Positions 16,714-26,406 of a stretch of 64,000 bases of DNA are shown piece after piece. The stretch lies in the NCBI GenBank assembly GCA_000632805.1, contig CP007444.1, forward strand, positions 4,328,772-4,392,771, given 5' to 3'. The notes under the pieces are model-generated. The model had not been told where the DNA came from. It saw only the letters and a program-made list of their open reading frames with translations, and did no database searches. This DNA comes from Dyella jiangningensis (GTDB lineage Bacteria > Pseudomonadota > Gammaproteobacteria > Xanthomonadales > Rhodanobacteraceae). A program made the translations under genes and the position numbers. How positions within the stretch are numbered: the first letter of the stretch is position 1; every line of letters begins with the position of its first letter.

Positions 16714-18609
16714 ATGAAGAAGACCCTGCTCGCGGCATCGCTGCTCTCCGCCACGATGGCCGTCCAGGCGGCCGATGCGGACCAGGCGACGTCGCTGTCG
16801 TCCGTGATCGTCACCGCCACGCGCACGTCCATCACCACCGACGAGGCGCTCTCCTCGGTGAGCGTGATCACCCGCGCCGATATAGATCGGCTGCAGCCGG
16901 CCTCGGTGCGCGACCTGCTGGTGGGTCTGCCGGGCGTAGCGTTCACGCAGGCCGGCGGGGAGGGTCAGTTGAGCACGCTGTTCCTGCGCGGCACCAACTC
17001 CACGCACGTGCTGGTGCTGATTGACGGCGTGCGTATCGGCGCGGTGGGCGCGGGCCTGCCGGCGTTCGAGCAGATTCCGGTGGACCAGATCGAGCGCATC
17101 GAGCTGGTGCGCGGCCCACGCTCCAGCCTGTACGGCGCCGACGCCATGGGCGGCGTGATCCAGATCTTCACCCGCCACGGCGCGCAGGACGGCAAGCTCG
17201 ATCCCTCGCTCAGCGTGTCCACCGGCAGCCGCAGCTATATGGATGGCCATGCAGGCCTCTCCGGCGGCGACTCGCATGCATGGTTCAACGCCGGCCTCGG
17301 CGGCCAGTACACCGCCGGCATCAATGCGTGCCGCGTCGGCGCAGCCGAACTGGGCGTGGCCTGCTTCGCCGACCAGCCCGATCACGACGCCTATCGCAAC
17401 TGGAACGGCATGGCCAACGGCGGCTATCGCTGGGACAACGGCACCGAACTCGCCGCCACCTGGCTGCGCAGCAAGAACTTCGTGGAATACGACGGCAGCC
17501 CGTATGGCGGCAACCAGGCGGTGAACCAGCAGCAGGTGGCCGGCGCACGCCTCAGCTTCGTGCCGCTGGACGCGTGGAAGGTCACACTCAACGCGGGCCA
17601 GAGTCGCGACGACAACGCCACCTATTTCCAGGGCGAGTACAGCGACCTGTTCACGCCGCTCACGTATGTCCCGCGCACGCCGGTGGGACACACGTATTCG
17701 CGCCGCAACCAGGCGTCGTGGCAGAACGACATCACGCTCGATGCCAACCAGCTGCTGACGGCCGGCGTGGATTACCAGCAGGAACACATCGACAGCGACA
17801 CCGGCTACCTCAAGAGCACGCGCGAGGACACCGGCGTCTACGCGCAGTACATGGGCACGTTCGGGCGCAACGAAGTGCAGCTGTCCGCACGTCATGACCA
17901 CAACGGCCAGTTCGGCAACCACAACACCGGTTCGGCGGCCTGGGGTTATGCGTTCGACCACGGCCTGCGCCTGTCGGCGAGCTACGGCACCGCGTTCCAC
18001 GCGCCCACCTTCAACGACATCTACTACCCGTTCGGTCTGGGCAACCCCGATCTCAAACCGGAGAAGTCGCGCTCGGGCGAGCTCGGCCTCAGCCAGGCGC
18101 AGGGTACGTGGAACTGGGCGGTGAACGCCTACCAGACCACCATCACCGACCTGATCACGCTGGACGAAAACTTCGTGCCGCAGAACATCAGCCAGGCGCG
18201 CATCCGCGGCCTGGAAGGCCAGTTCGGCATCAACCTGGAAGGCTGGCAGGTGCAGAGCTACCTGACCCTGATGCAGCCGAAGAACCGCGAAGGCGCCTAT
18301 GACGGCAACCTGCTGCCGCGTCGTCCCAAGCAGACGGCACGCGTGGACGTGGACCGCAGCTTTGGCGCCTTTGGCATCGGCGCGACGTTCTTCGCTTCGG
18401 GCAAGGCGTATGACGACCAGGCCAACCTGCATCGCCTCGGCGGCTACGCCACCACCGATCTGCGTGCCAGCTACGAGTTCATGCCTGGCTGGCGCGTCGA
18501 AGCCAAGCTGGCGAACGCGTTCGATCGGAGCTACGAGACGGCGTATTACTTCAACCAGCCCGGCCGCACGTGGTTCCTCACCTTGCGGTACAGCCCGGCA
18601 ACGCGCTGA
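16714..18609 (+). CDS. btuB: TonB-dependent vitamin B12 receptor
   Basis: Outer-membrane receptor for cobalamin. 631 residues from the ATG at 16714, which has AAGGAA upstream and begins a clean signal peptide (M-K-K-T-L-L-A-A-S, ending V-Q-A-A). A TonB-box-like V-I-V-T-A-T-R lies near residue 29, followed by the plug (V-R-D-L-L-V-G-L-P-G-V; L-F-L-R-G-T-N-S; V-L-I-D-G-V-R-I-G; V-R-G-P-R-S-S-L-Y-G-A-D-A-M-G-G-V) and a 22-strand barrel ending in T-W-F-L-T-L-R-Y. The length matches BtuB (about 610), shorter than siderophore receptors. The cobalamin riboswitch directly upstream gives strong independent support. No BtuCDF genes are nearby. Confidence 0.95.
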   Translation: MKKTLLAASLLSATMAVQAADADQATSLSSVIVTATRTSITTDEALSSVSVITRADIDRLQPASVRDLLVGLPGVAFTQAGGEGQLSTLFLRGTNSTHVLVLIDGVRIGAVGAGLPAFEQIPVDQIERIELVRGPRSSLYGADAMGGVIQIFTRHGAQDGKLDPSLSVSTGSRSYMDGHAGLSGGDSHAWFNAGLGGQYTAGINACRVGAAELGVACFADQPDHDAYRNWNGMANGGYRWDNGTELAATWLRSKNFVEYDGSPYGGNQAVNQQQVAGARLSFVPLDAWKVTLNAGQSRDDNATYFQGEYSDLFTPLTYVPRTPVGHTYSRRNQASWQNDITLDANQLLTAGVDYQQEHIDSDTGYLKSTREDTGVYAQYMGTFGRNEVQLSARHDHNGQFGNHNTGSAAWGYAFDHGLRLSASYGTAFHAPTFNDIYYPFGLGNPDLKPEKSRSGELGLSQAQGTWNWAVNAYQTTITDLITLDENFVPQNISQARIRGLEGQFGINLEGWQVQSYLTLMQPKNREGAYDGNLLPRRPKQTARVDVDRSFGAFGIGATFFASGKAYDDQANLHRLGGYATTDLRASYEFMPGWRVEAKLANAFDRSYETAYYFNQPGRTWFLTLRYSPATR

Positions 18610-18807
18610 GATTCCAATCGACGAAACCTTCACCGCCGTCCCATGCCCGCTGGGACGGCGATGAAGATCGAACACGCGGCGAGGCCGACTAACGGCACAT
18701 CCATCGCGGCGCGTTTGCGGGCATAAAGTCGCGTGAGGTGAGCCGCCGGGTGCGCCTCGCACCGAGGCGCGGCGGGGGCGCGCCGCCATCGATGGTTCCT
18801 GGAGCCT

Positions 18808-21800
18808 GTGAACCTTTTCGCGCCACTGATACGCCGACCCATCGGCACTTCCGTGCTGGCGATCGGCCTTGCGCTCGCCGGCATCTGGGCCTACCTGTTG
18901 CTGGGCGTGGCCGCACTGCCGCAGCTCGAATTTCCCGGCATGGTGGTGTACGTGGAGATGCCCGGCGCGAACGCGCAGACCATGGCGTCCACCGTGGCCG
19001 CACCGCTGGAGCGCCATCTCGGGCGCATTCCCGGCATCAAGGAGATGCACTCGGAGAGCAACGAAGGCTCCACGTCAGTTCGCATCATCTTCAACTTCGG
19101 CAACAACACCGACAAGCTCGCGCGCGACGTGCAGGCGGCGATCAACGCGAGCACGGCCGACCTGCCGATCGCGAGCATGCCGTCGCTGCCGCGCTACTTC
19201 AAGTTCAACACCGCGAACATCCCGGTGCTATTGCTGTCGCTGACGTCGAAGACGCTGCCGCCCGACAAGCTCTACGATCTCGCCGATACGCTGATCAATC
19301 CAGCCATCGCTCAGATTCCCGGCGTGGCGCAGGTGCGCGTGATCGGCGGACGACCGCGTGCGGTGCGGGTGGAACTCAATACCGCCGCGCTCGCCAGCAA
19401 GGGTCTCACCGCCAATGACGTGGCGAACGCGCTGCGCGCCGCCAACGTCACCTCGCCCCAGGGCATCCTCACGGACGGGCGCACGCAAATGACGGTCTCG
19501 GCGACCGACGCCCTGCATGATCCGGACGAGTTCGCCAAGCTGCTGATCGCCACGCGCAACGGTGCGCCGGTGCGCCTGTCGGACGTGGCGCGCGTCACCA
19601 GCGGCCAGCAGGACGAATACCAGGCCGCGTGGTTCAACGACCAGCGAGCCGTGGCGCTGCGCATCAGCAAGCGTCCCGAGGCCAACGCCGTTGCCACCGC
19701 CGACGCGGTGCGCGCCAAGCTGCCGCAGATGCGTGCGTGGCTCCCGGCGGACATCACCATGACGCCGATCTTCGACCTCACGCAGACCACGAAGTCGGCG
19801 CTGCACGAAGTGGAAGTGGCGCTGCTGCTGAGCGTGGTGATGGTGGCCGCGGTGATGCTGGTGTTCCTGCGGCGTATCGGCCCCACGCTCATCGCGATGC
19901 TCAGCATCCCGCTGTCGCTGGCCGGCGCGTTCGTGGTGATGTGGTCGCTGGGTTACACCCTCAACACGCTGTCGCTGGTGGCGCTGGTGCTGTGCATCGG
20001 CTTCGTGGTGGACGACGCCATTGTGGTGATCGAGAACATCGTGCGCCACATGGAACACGGCTCGCCGCCGCTCGACGCGGCCATGGAGGGCGTGAAGGAA
20101 ATCGGCTTCACCGTTGTCTCCATCACGCTGTCGCTGATCGCCGTGTTCGCTCCGCTGCTGTTCGGCAACAACCAGTTCACCCTGTTGCTGCGGGAGTTCT
20201 CGGTGACGCTGACCGCGGCGGTGGTGATCTCGGCGCTGATCTCGCTGTCGCTCACGCCCGCACTGTGCGGCCGCTATCTCAGCCTGGCGAACGCCGGTGG
20301 ACGCGAGCCCAACCGCATGGAACGCGCGCTAGAGCGTTTCGACCGCGGCCTGCACCGCATCTACGAGCGTGCGCTGGACTGGGCCATGCATCATCGCCGG
20401 CTGATGCGCTGGCAACCGCTCATCCTGCTGGGACTGACCATCGGCATGGCGATTGGAGTAGTGAAGCTGTTCGGCTTCAATTTCATGCCGCAGGAAGACA
20501 TCGGCATGATCCAGGGCGATATCCGCGCCGATGCCAACATCTCGCCCACCTTGATGGCCAAGCGTGCGCAGCGCGCGGCGGCGATCATGCGGGAGGATCC
20601 CGCGGTGCTCGACGTCACCACGTTTCTCGGCAGTGATCGCGCGGGCGGTGCTGTGGGCAACCAAGCCACCATGTTCGTGGACCTCAAGCCGCGCGGGCAC
20701 GGGCCGGGCGAGCGGCCCGACGCACTCAAGGACGTGATCACCCGCCTCAACAAGGCGTACGCGAAGTTGCCCGAGCTGCGTGTGTCGCTCAATGCCATCG
20801 GCTTCTTCAACGACAACAACGACAGCGATCGCGGCAGCCAGAGCTTCGAGCTGGTGAGCAGCAACATGGGCGTGGACCTGCAGCCGCTCGCGCTGCAGGT
20901 GACGAAGCTCATGCGCCAGCACAAGGAATTCCACGACGTCAGCAGCGACTACGACGACATCGACAAGCAGCAGTTGCTCACCGTGGACCGCGCCGCGGCG
21001 GGCCGCCTGCACCTGAGCATGGGACAGGTGGATTCGGCGCTGTACAACGCGTTCGGCCAGCGCCAGGTGTCGATCATCTATTCCAACATCAACCAGTACT
21101 GGGTGGTGCTGACCTCGTCCGCCGAACGCTCACTGAGCCCCGACACGCTGCTCAACACCTACGTGCGCGGGGACAAGGGCAACATGGTGCCGCTCTCGGC
21201 CGTGGCGCATATCCAGCCGCAGGTGACGCCGTCGTTCGTGATCCACACCAACCAGCTCGAAGCGGCCAAGATCTACTACAACATCGACCCCGGCTTTCCG
21301 CAGGACAAGGCGATGGATCTGATTGAGCAGATCGTTGCCGGCGCACGCCTGCCGGCCGGCGTGCAGATCGGCTATTCGGGCAGCGCGCAGAACCTCCAGG
21401 AAACGCGCTCCAACGCCAACGTGCTGCTAATCGGCTCGATCCTGGCGATGTACATCGTGCTGGGCATCCTCTACGAGAGCCTCGGCCATCCGTTGACCAT
21501 CCTCTCCACGCTGCCCGCCGCTGGCGCAGGCGCTTTCCTCGCCATGCTCGCCACCGGCACGCCGATGTCGCTGATGGCGATCATCGCGATCTTGATGTTG
21601 ATCGGCATCGTGAAGAAGAACGCGATTCTGATGGTGGATTTCGCGCTGGTGGCGCAACGCGAACGCGGATTGTCGCCGCCGGATGCGATTCGCGAGGCGG
21701 CCTTGGTGCGCTTTCGTCCGATCACCATGACCACGCTGGTGGCGATGGGTGCTGCCTTGCCGCTGGCGATCGGCTTCGGCGTCGGCTCGGAAATGCGCCA

Positions 21801-21969
21801 GCCGCTGGGTGTCGCCATCGTCGGCGGCCTCCTGGTGTCGCAGTTGCTGACGTTGCTGAGTACGCCCGCGATTTATCTGTGGAACCACGATCGCAAGGTT
21901 CGCAAGGAGGCGCGTCGTGCCAAGCGCGCGGCGAAGCGGGCGTTGAAGGCGCAGACGGCCGCGGGTTAA
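18808..21969 (+). CDS. RND multidrug efflux permease (HAE1/MdtBC-like), copy 1 of a tandem pair
   Basis: Proton-driven inner-membrane drug pump, 1,053 residues. It starts at GTG 18808 behind GGAG. The first helix (residues 10-33) is followed by the porter loop with V-E-M-P-G-A-N-A-Q-T-M-A and P-L-E-R-H-L-G-R-I-P-G-I; TM4 carries G-F-V-V-D-D-A-I-V-V-I-E-N (proton-relay Asp-Asp) near residue 405, so it is a drug-type and not a metal-type RND. The C-terminus is a basic tail (R-K-E-A-R-R-A-K-R-A-A-K-R). The last ~131 residues are identical to those of the second copy at 23251-26406. No adaptor gene lies beside it. Confidence 0.94.
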   Translation: MNLFAPLIRRPIGTSVLAIGLALAGIWAYLLLGVAALPQLEFPGMVVYVEMPGANAQTMASTVAAPLERHLGRIPGIKEMHSESNEGSTSVRIIFNFGNNTDKLARDVQAAINASTADLPIASMPSLPRYFKFNTANIPVLLLSLTSKTLPPDKLYDLADTLINPAIAQIPGVAQVRVIGGRPRAVRVELNTAALASKGLTANDVANALRAANVTSPQGILTDGRTQMTVSATDALHDPDEFAKLLIATRNGAPVRLSDVARVTSGQQDEYQAAWFNDQRAVALRISKRPEANAVATADAVRAKLPQMRAWLPADITMTPIFDLTQTTKSALHEVEVALLLSVVMVAAVMLVFLRRIGPTLIAMLSIPLSLAGAFVVMWSLGYTLNTLSLVALVLCIGFVVDDAIVVIENIVRHMEHGSPPLDAAMEGVKEIGFTVVSITLSLIAVFAPLLFGNNQFTLLLREFSVTLTAAVVISALISLSLTPALCGRYLSLANAGGREPNRMERALERFDRGLHRIYERALDWAMHHRRLMRWQPLILLGLTIGMAIGVVKLFGFNFMPQEDIGMIQGDIRADANISPTLMAKRAQRAAAIMREDPAVLDVTTFLGSDRAGGAVGNQATMFVDLKPRGHGPGERPDALKDVITRLNKAYAKLPELRVSLNAIGFFNDNNDSDRGSQSFELVSSNMGVDLQPLALQVTKLMRQHKEFHDVSSDYDDIDKQQLLTVDRAAAGRLHLSMGQVDSALYNAFGQRQVSIIYSNINQYWVVLTSSAERSLSPDTLLNTYVRGDKGNMVPLSAVAHIQPQVTPSFVIHTNQLEAAKIYYNIDPGFPQDKAMDLIEQIVAGARLPAGVQIGYSGSAQNLQETRSNANVLLIGSILAMYIVLGILYESLGHPLTILSTLPAAGAGAFLAMLATGTPMSLMAIIAILMLIGIVKKNAILMVDFALVAQRERGLSPPDAIREAALVRFRPITMTTLVAMGAALPLAIGFGVGSEMRQPLGVAIVGGLLVSQLLTLLSTPAIYLWNHDRKVRKEARRAKRAAKRALKAQTAAG

Positions 21970-22079
21970 GCCCCGCTAATGTGGGAGCGCACCCTGTGCG
22001 CGACGGCCTTTCGCGCCGGTCTTCATCCCTGGTGTTTTTGTTCGTGCAGTTCTCGGTGGCTTAGTTGTCGTGTATTCGC

Positions 22080-22417
22080 GATTTGGCTCGCCTGCGACCG
22101 AAGGGAGTCCCTGTGGGACGGCGGGCTTCCGTCCTTCTGCCGAAGGCCGGGTCACTTTCTCTTGCGTGCCCAAGAGAAAGTAACCAAAGAGAAAGGCACC
22201 CCGCGTGGCGCTGTCCGGGCTTCGCCCAGCCAGTCCGTGAGGGGCGGCCGGGCTTTTCGACCGGGCTCCTGCCCGGACGCAAAGTGCCCGACATCCATGT
22301 CGGGCACCCCTGCGGGGTCTGATCGTCCACCCCTCACCGCCACACAGGGGCTGGGTGAAGGCTCGTGCCGCGAAGCGGCACATCGCGTCGCGGAGCTGAT
22401 GGCCGCGCTCGCTCGTT
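22080..22417 (+). repeat. repeat module A, copy A1
   Basis: About 335 bp, rich in hairpins: 22151-22184 (14-bp stem, GTCACTTTCTCTTG paired with CAAGAGAAAGTAAC), 22261-22276 (CCGGGC/GCCCGG), 22284-22307 (GTGCCCGACAT/ATGTCGGGCAC) and 22365-22381 (GTGCCGC/GCGGCAC). Other copies: A2 about 26522-26837 (+), A3 about 42424-42760 (-), A4 about 55560-55870 (-). Confidence 0.85.
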
Positions 22418-22639
22418 GTGGGAGCGCACCCAGTGCGCGACCGCGGACTGGCATGGTTGCCTCAGTTGGCGGTGGTCGCGACGACGCTAGGCGGGGTACG
22501 CCGCAATGCCGCGGTCGCGCACTGGGTGCGCTCCTACAGAGGTAGGCAAGGTTTTCGCGAGCACCCGCCCCTCACCCCAGTCCTCTCCCCGGAGGGGAGA
22601 GGGACAAAGCGCGGCACCTATGGCTTTCCTCACAATCCA

Positions 22640-22965
22640 ACGAAATTGCTTTAAGCCCTCTTCGTATCGGCGCGTTGCGGTGTAGCGGCTTCGTCTGAGG
22701 TAGTAACGAGCGCATCCTGGCTGGCCTCGGTCCTCAGGCTCTATTCCTCATATCGCTACGAGCCTTGGCTCTAAAGGCCATTTTCTTTGGGTTACTTTTC
22801 TTTTGGGCCAGCAAAAGAAAAGTGACTCGGCGGCCGGCAGGACGTCGAAACGCCCGCTGCGTAAGCGGCAACCTGGCGATATCGCCACAACCGAAGACCG
22901 ATAGAACTGGATGACCGGCTTTCGGCTGTTGTAAAGCGCCTCCGGCCTTCGCCGGGATGACCAAC
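22640..22965 (+). repeat. repeat module B, copy B1
   Basis: About 325 bp beginning at the shared CGAARTTGCTTTAAG and ending near CGCCGGGATGACC. Its core hairpin at 22791-22826 pairs GTTACTTTTCTTTTG with CAAAAGAAAAGTGAC around a 6-nt loop. This core plus flank is homologous, in inverted orientation, to the core hairpin of module A. Other copies: B2 about 27050-27385 (+), B3 about 30590-30920 (+), B4 about 55020-55330 (-). Confidence 0.85.
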
Positions 22966-23250
22966 GTTCAAGACCGCAGCGAAAGGATGTCGCGCACAAG
23001 GTGCGCTCCTACAGTGGGGAGTGCGCAGCGCGAGAGAGCCCAGCGCCCACGGTCCCCAAAAACCGAGAAAACCCCGCCCCCATGCCTTTCGGCACGGACC
23101 GACTTCAGGCACATTCTTCCGACCCGCCCCCGCAGTCCAATATGGAAGCATGACGGCCCCTTACGCCCGCCTTGCGCGGAACGTATGCCTTGGCTGCTGG
23201 TCTGCCAGGGTGGCGGGTGAGCGCGGCCCCTTACCGGTACGGAAACCTCA

Positions 23251-26200
23251 GTGAATATCTTCGCTCCGTTGATCAAACGCCCTGTGGGCACCTCGCTGCT
23301 GGCGCTGGGATTGCTGCTGGCTGGCGTCTTTGCCTACCGATTGCTGGGTGTGGCGGCGTTGCCGTCGCTGGAATTCCCGGGCGTTTACATCGTGGCGCAG
23401 ATGCCCGGCGCGAGTGCGCAGACCATGGCGTCCACCGTGCTGGCGCCGCTGGAGCGCCATATCGGCCGCATTCCCGGCATCGATGACATGTACGGCAACG
23501 CCAGCGAGGGCAGCGCGTCGATCCAGGTGCGTTTCACCTTCGACCGTACCGCCGACAAGGCGGCGCGCGACGTACAGGCGGCGATCAATGCGGCCCAGGC
23601 CGATTTGCCGGTGATGCCGAGCCCGCCGCAGTACTTCAAGTTCGATACCTCGCAGTTCCCCATCCTGCTGGTATCGCTGACGTCCACCGGCCTTCCGCAG
23701 GACAAGCTCTACGATCTCACCGATACGCTGCTGAAGCCCGCCGTGGCGCAGATTCCGGGCGTCGCGCAGGTGCAGGTGTTCGGTGGCACGCCGCATGCCG
23801 TGCGCGTGGAGCTGGATATCAACGCGCTCGCCGCGAAGGGTCTCACGGCAAACGACGTACGCAACGCGCTGGTCGCGGCCAACGTGACGTCGCCGCAGGG
23901 CATTCTCACTGACGGCCAGACGCAGATGACCGTCACGGCCAACGATGGCCTCACCGAAGCGTCCGACTTCGCCAACTTGCTCGTCGCCACCAAGAAAGGC
24001 GCGCCGGTGCGCCTGTCCGACGTGGCCAAGGTGACCAGCGGCCAGCAGGACATCTACCAAGGCGCCTGGTTCAACAGCCAGAGCACGGTGGCGATGCAGA
24101 TCAGCAAGCGCCCCGAGGCGAATGCGGTCGAGACGGTGGACGAGATCCGCAAGCGCCTGCCCGAACTGCGCGCGTGGATGCCGGCCGACGTGCAGATCAC
24201 GCCGATCTTCGATCTCACCCAGACCACCAAGTCGGCGCTGCATGAAGTCCAGGTCGCGCTGCTGATCAGTATCGTGATGGTGGTGATGGTGATGCTGGTG
24301 TTCCTGCGCCGCCTGCGCCCCACACTGATCGCGTCGCTCAGCGTGCCGCTGTCGCTGGCCGGCGCCTTCGTGGTGATGTTGACGCTGGGTTACACCCTCA
24401 ACACGCTGTCGCTGGTGGCGCTGGTGCTGTGCATCGGCTTCGTGGTCGACGATGCCATCGTGGTGATCGAGAACATCGTGCGCCACATGGAGAAGGGCAC
24501 GCCGCCACTAGAGGCGGCGCTGATCGGCGTGCGCGAGATCGGCTTCACCGTGGTCTCCATCACGCTGTCGCTGGTGGCGGTGTTCGCGCCGCTGCTGTTC
24601 GGCAACAACATGCTGATCATGCTGCTGCGCGAGTTCTCGGTGACGCTCGCCGTGGCGGTGGTGATCTCGGCCATCGTCTCGCTCACCCTTACGCCTGCGC
24701 TGTGCGGCCGCCTCCTCAAGCACGAAGAACCAGGCGAGCACGTGCCTGGGCGGTTCGAGGCAGCGTTGGAGCGCTTCGACCGCGGCTTCCACCGCGCCTA
24801 TGAGCGTGCGCTGGACTGGGCCATGCATCATCGCCGCCTGATGCGCTGGCAGCCGTTGCTGTTGCTGTTCCTCACGTTTGCGCTCGGCTGGGGCGTCGTG
24901 GCCACGGCTGGCGGCAACTTCATGCCGGAAGAAGATATCGGCATGGTCCAGGCCGACATACGCGCCGACGCAAACATCTCGCCGACCATGATGGCCACGC
25001 AGGTGCAGCGCGTCTCCAAGATCATGCAGGACGACCCTGCGGTGCTCGACGTACTCACCATTCTTGGCGGCAACGATAGCAACGGCGCCGTGGGCAACAT
25101 GGGCACCATGTTCGTCGACCTGAAGCCGCGCGGCAGCGGTCCGAACGACCGCCATGATCCGGTGAAGGTGGTGGTCGATCGCCTGTCCAAGCAGTACAAC
25201 GCCATGCCCGGCGTCCGCGTGTCGCTGAGCCCGATGCAGTTCCTCGGCGGCGGCGGCAGCGGAGACAAAGGCGCGCAGTACGAATTCCAGCTGATCGGCA
25301 CCAACGGCGAAGACCTGCAGCCGTGGACGCTGAAAATGGTGCAACAGTTGCGCAAGACGAAGGAAATGCGCGACGTCGGCAGCAACTTCGACCTGGTCGG
25401 CAAGCAGCAGATGCTGAAGGTGGATCGCGAATCGGCCAGCCGCCTGCTGGTGAGCATGGGCGATGTCGACACCGCGCTGCTCAACTCCTTCGGCCAGCGC
25501 CAGGTGTCGGTGATCTATTCGGACATCAACCAGTACTGGGTGGTGCTCACCTCCAGTTCGGCCACGTCGTTGAGCCCGGATGCGCTACTCAACATCCGCG
25601 TGCGCAACGCGAAGGGCGAGATGATTCCACTGTCTGCGCTGGCGCATATCGAGCCGAACATGAGCCCGATGCGCATCCGCCATCACAACCAGCTGGAAGC
25701 ATCGACCATCACCTACAACCTGGCGAAGGACGTCACCCAGGATATCGGCGTGAAGCTGGTGGAAAACGCCGGCATCGCGGTTGGCCTGCCCGAAGGCGTG
25801 CGCATCGAATTCACCGGCCAGAACCAGCGCCTGCAACAGGCCAAGTCGAACGGCATGGTGCTGCTGATCGGCGCGATCGTGGCGATGTACATCGTGCTGG
25901 GCATTCTCTACGAGAGCCTCGGCCACCCGCTCACGATTCTCTCCACGCTGCCGGCTGCGGGCATGGGCGCGTTCCTCGCCATGCTGGTGACGCAGACGCA
26001 GCTCACGCTGATGGCGATCATCGCGATCCTGATGTTGATCGGCATCGTGAAGAAGAACGCGATCCTGATGGTGGATTTCGCGTTGGTCGCGCAACGCGAA
26101 CGCGGATTGTCGCCGCCGGATGCGATTCGCGAGGCGGCCTTGGTGCGCTTCCGCCCGATCACCATGACCACCTTGGTAGCGATGGGCGCGGCGCTACCGC

Positions 26201-26406
26201 TGGCCATTGGGTTTGGCGTCGGCTCGGAGATGCGTCAGCCGCTGGGCGTGGCCATCGTCGGTGGCCTGTTGGTGTCGCAGCTACTGACATTGCTTAGCAC
26301 GCCGGCGATCTATCTGTGGAACCACGACCGGAAGGTTCGCAAGGAAGCGCGACGCGCCAAGCGTGCGGCGAAGCGGGCACTGAAGGCGCAGACGGCGGCG
26401 GGTTAA
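23251..26406 (+). CDS. RND multidrug efflux permease (HAE1/MdtBC-like), copy 2 of a tandem pair
   Basis: 1,051 residues, starting at GTG 23251 with GGAAA about seven bases upstream. Same architecture as the preceding pump: N-terminal helix, P-L-E-R-H-I-G-R-I-P-G-I in the porter domain, TM4 Asp-Asp in G-F-V-V-D-D-A-I-V-V. The middle porter/docking regions differ clearly from copy 1 (for example G-G-G-G-S-G-D-K near residue 670), whereas the last ~131 residues are identical, including the basic tail. Two different RND permeases in tandem recall MdtB/MdtC, which act as a mixed trimer; that partnership is possible here but not shown. No adaptor or outer-membrane gene adjoins. Confidence 0.94.
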   Translation: MNIFAPLIKRPVGTSLLALGLLLAGVFAYRLLGVAALPSLEFPGVYIVAQMPGASAQTMASTVLAPLERHIGRIPGIDDMYGNASEGSASIQVRFTFDRTADKAARDVQAAINAAQADLPVMPSPPQYFKFDTSQFPILLVSLTSTGLPQDKLYDLTDTLLKPAVAQIPGVAQVQVFGGTPHAVRVELDINALAAKGLTANDVRNALVAANVTSPQGILTDGQTQMTVTANDGLTEASDFANLLVATKKGAPVRLSDVAKVTSGQQDIYQGAWFNSQSTVAMQISKRPEANAVETVDEIRKRLPELRAWMPADVQITPIFDLTQTTKSALHEVQVALLISIVMVVMVMLVFLRRLRPTLIASLSVPLSLAGAFVVMLTLGYTLNTLSLVALVLCIGFVVDDAIVVIENIVRHMEKGTPPLEAALIGVREIGFTVVSITLSLVAVFAPLLFGNNMLIMLLREFSVTLAVAVVISAIVSLTLTPALCGRLLKHEEPGEHVPGRFEAALERFDRGFHRAYERALDWAMHHRRLMRWQPLLLLFLTFALGWGVVATAGGNFMPEEDIGMVQADIRADANISPTMMATQVQRVSKIMQDDPAVLDVLTILGGNDSNGAVGNMGTMFVDLKPRGSGPNDRHDPVKVVVDRLSKQYNAMPGVRVSLSPMQFLGGGGSGDKGAQYEFQLIGTNGEDLQPWTLKMVQQLRKTKEMRDVGSNFDLVGKQQMLKVDRESASRLLVSMGDVDTALLNSFGQRQVSVIYSDINQYWVVLTSSSATSLSPDALLNIRVRNAKGEMIPLSALAHIEPNMSPMRIRHHNQLEASTITYNLAKDVTQDIGVKLVENAGIAVGLPEGVRIEFTGQNQRLQQAKSNGMVLLIGAIVAMYIVLGILYESLGHPLTILSTLPAAGMGAFLAMLVTQTQLTLMAIIAILMLIGIVKKNAILMVDFALVAQRERGLSPPDAIREAALVRFRPITMTTLVAMGAALPLAIGFGVGSEMRQPLGVAIVGGLLVSQLLTLLSTPAIYLWNHDRKVRKEARRAKRAAKRALKAQTAAG

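Larger units (their letters stand above)
21970..23250. repeat. composite intergenic repeat 1 (REP + module A + REP pair + module B + REP)
   Basis: Full-length composite between the two RND genes. Order: REP at 21981-22004; module A about 22080-22417; REP 22418-22441; inverted REP 22514-22537; a CTCTCCCCGGAGGGGAGAG hairpin near 22583-22604; module B about 22640-22965; inverted REP 22989-23012. The same order recurs at 26407-27490 and, reversed, at 54860-55955. The last ~235 bp before the next GTG (23016-23250) look unique and should contain its promoter; no clear hexamers were seen. Open frames across the region are repeat-derived and not credible genes. Confidence 0.88.

Noticed and set aside
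16648..19050. 800-codon minus-strand open frame covering btuB
   Set aside because: Antisense of btuB and its leader; no domain and it crosses the riboswitch side and two gene borders.
22061..22545. Open frames inside the composite repeats (also at 26.5-27.5, 30.9-31.1, 42.2-42.9 and 55.0-56.1 kb)
   Set aside because: Their translations recur with the repeats (for example G-A-L-P-Q and H-P-V-R-D strings), run on both strands, and lack start signals; such frames are a common source of false hypothetical proteins.
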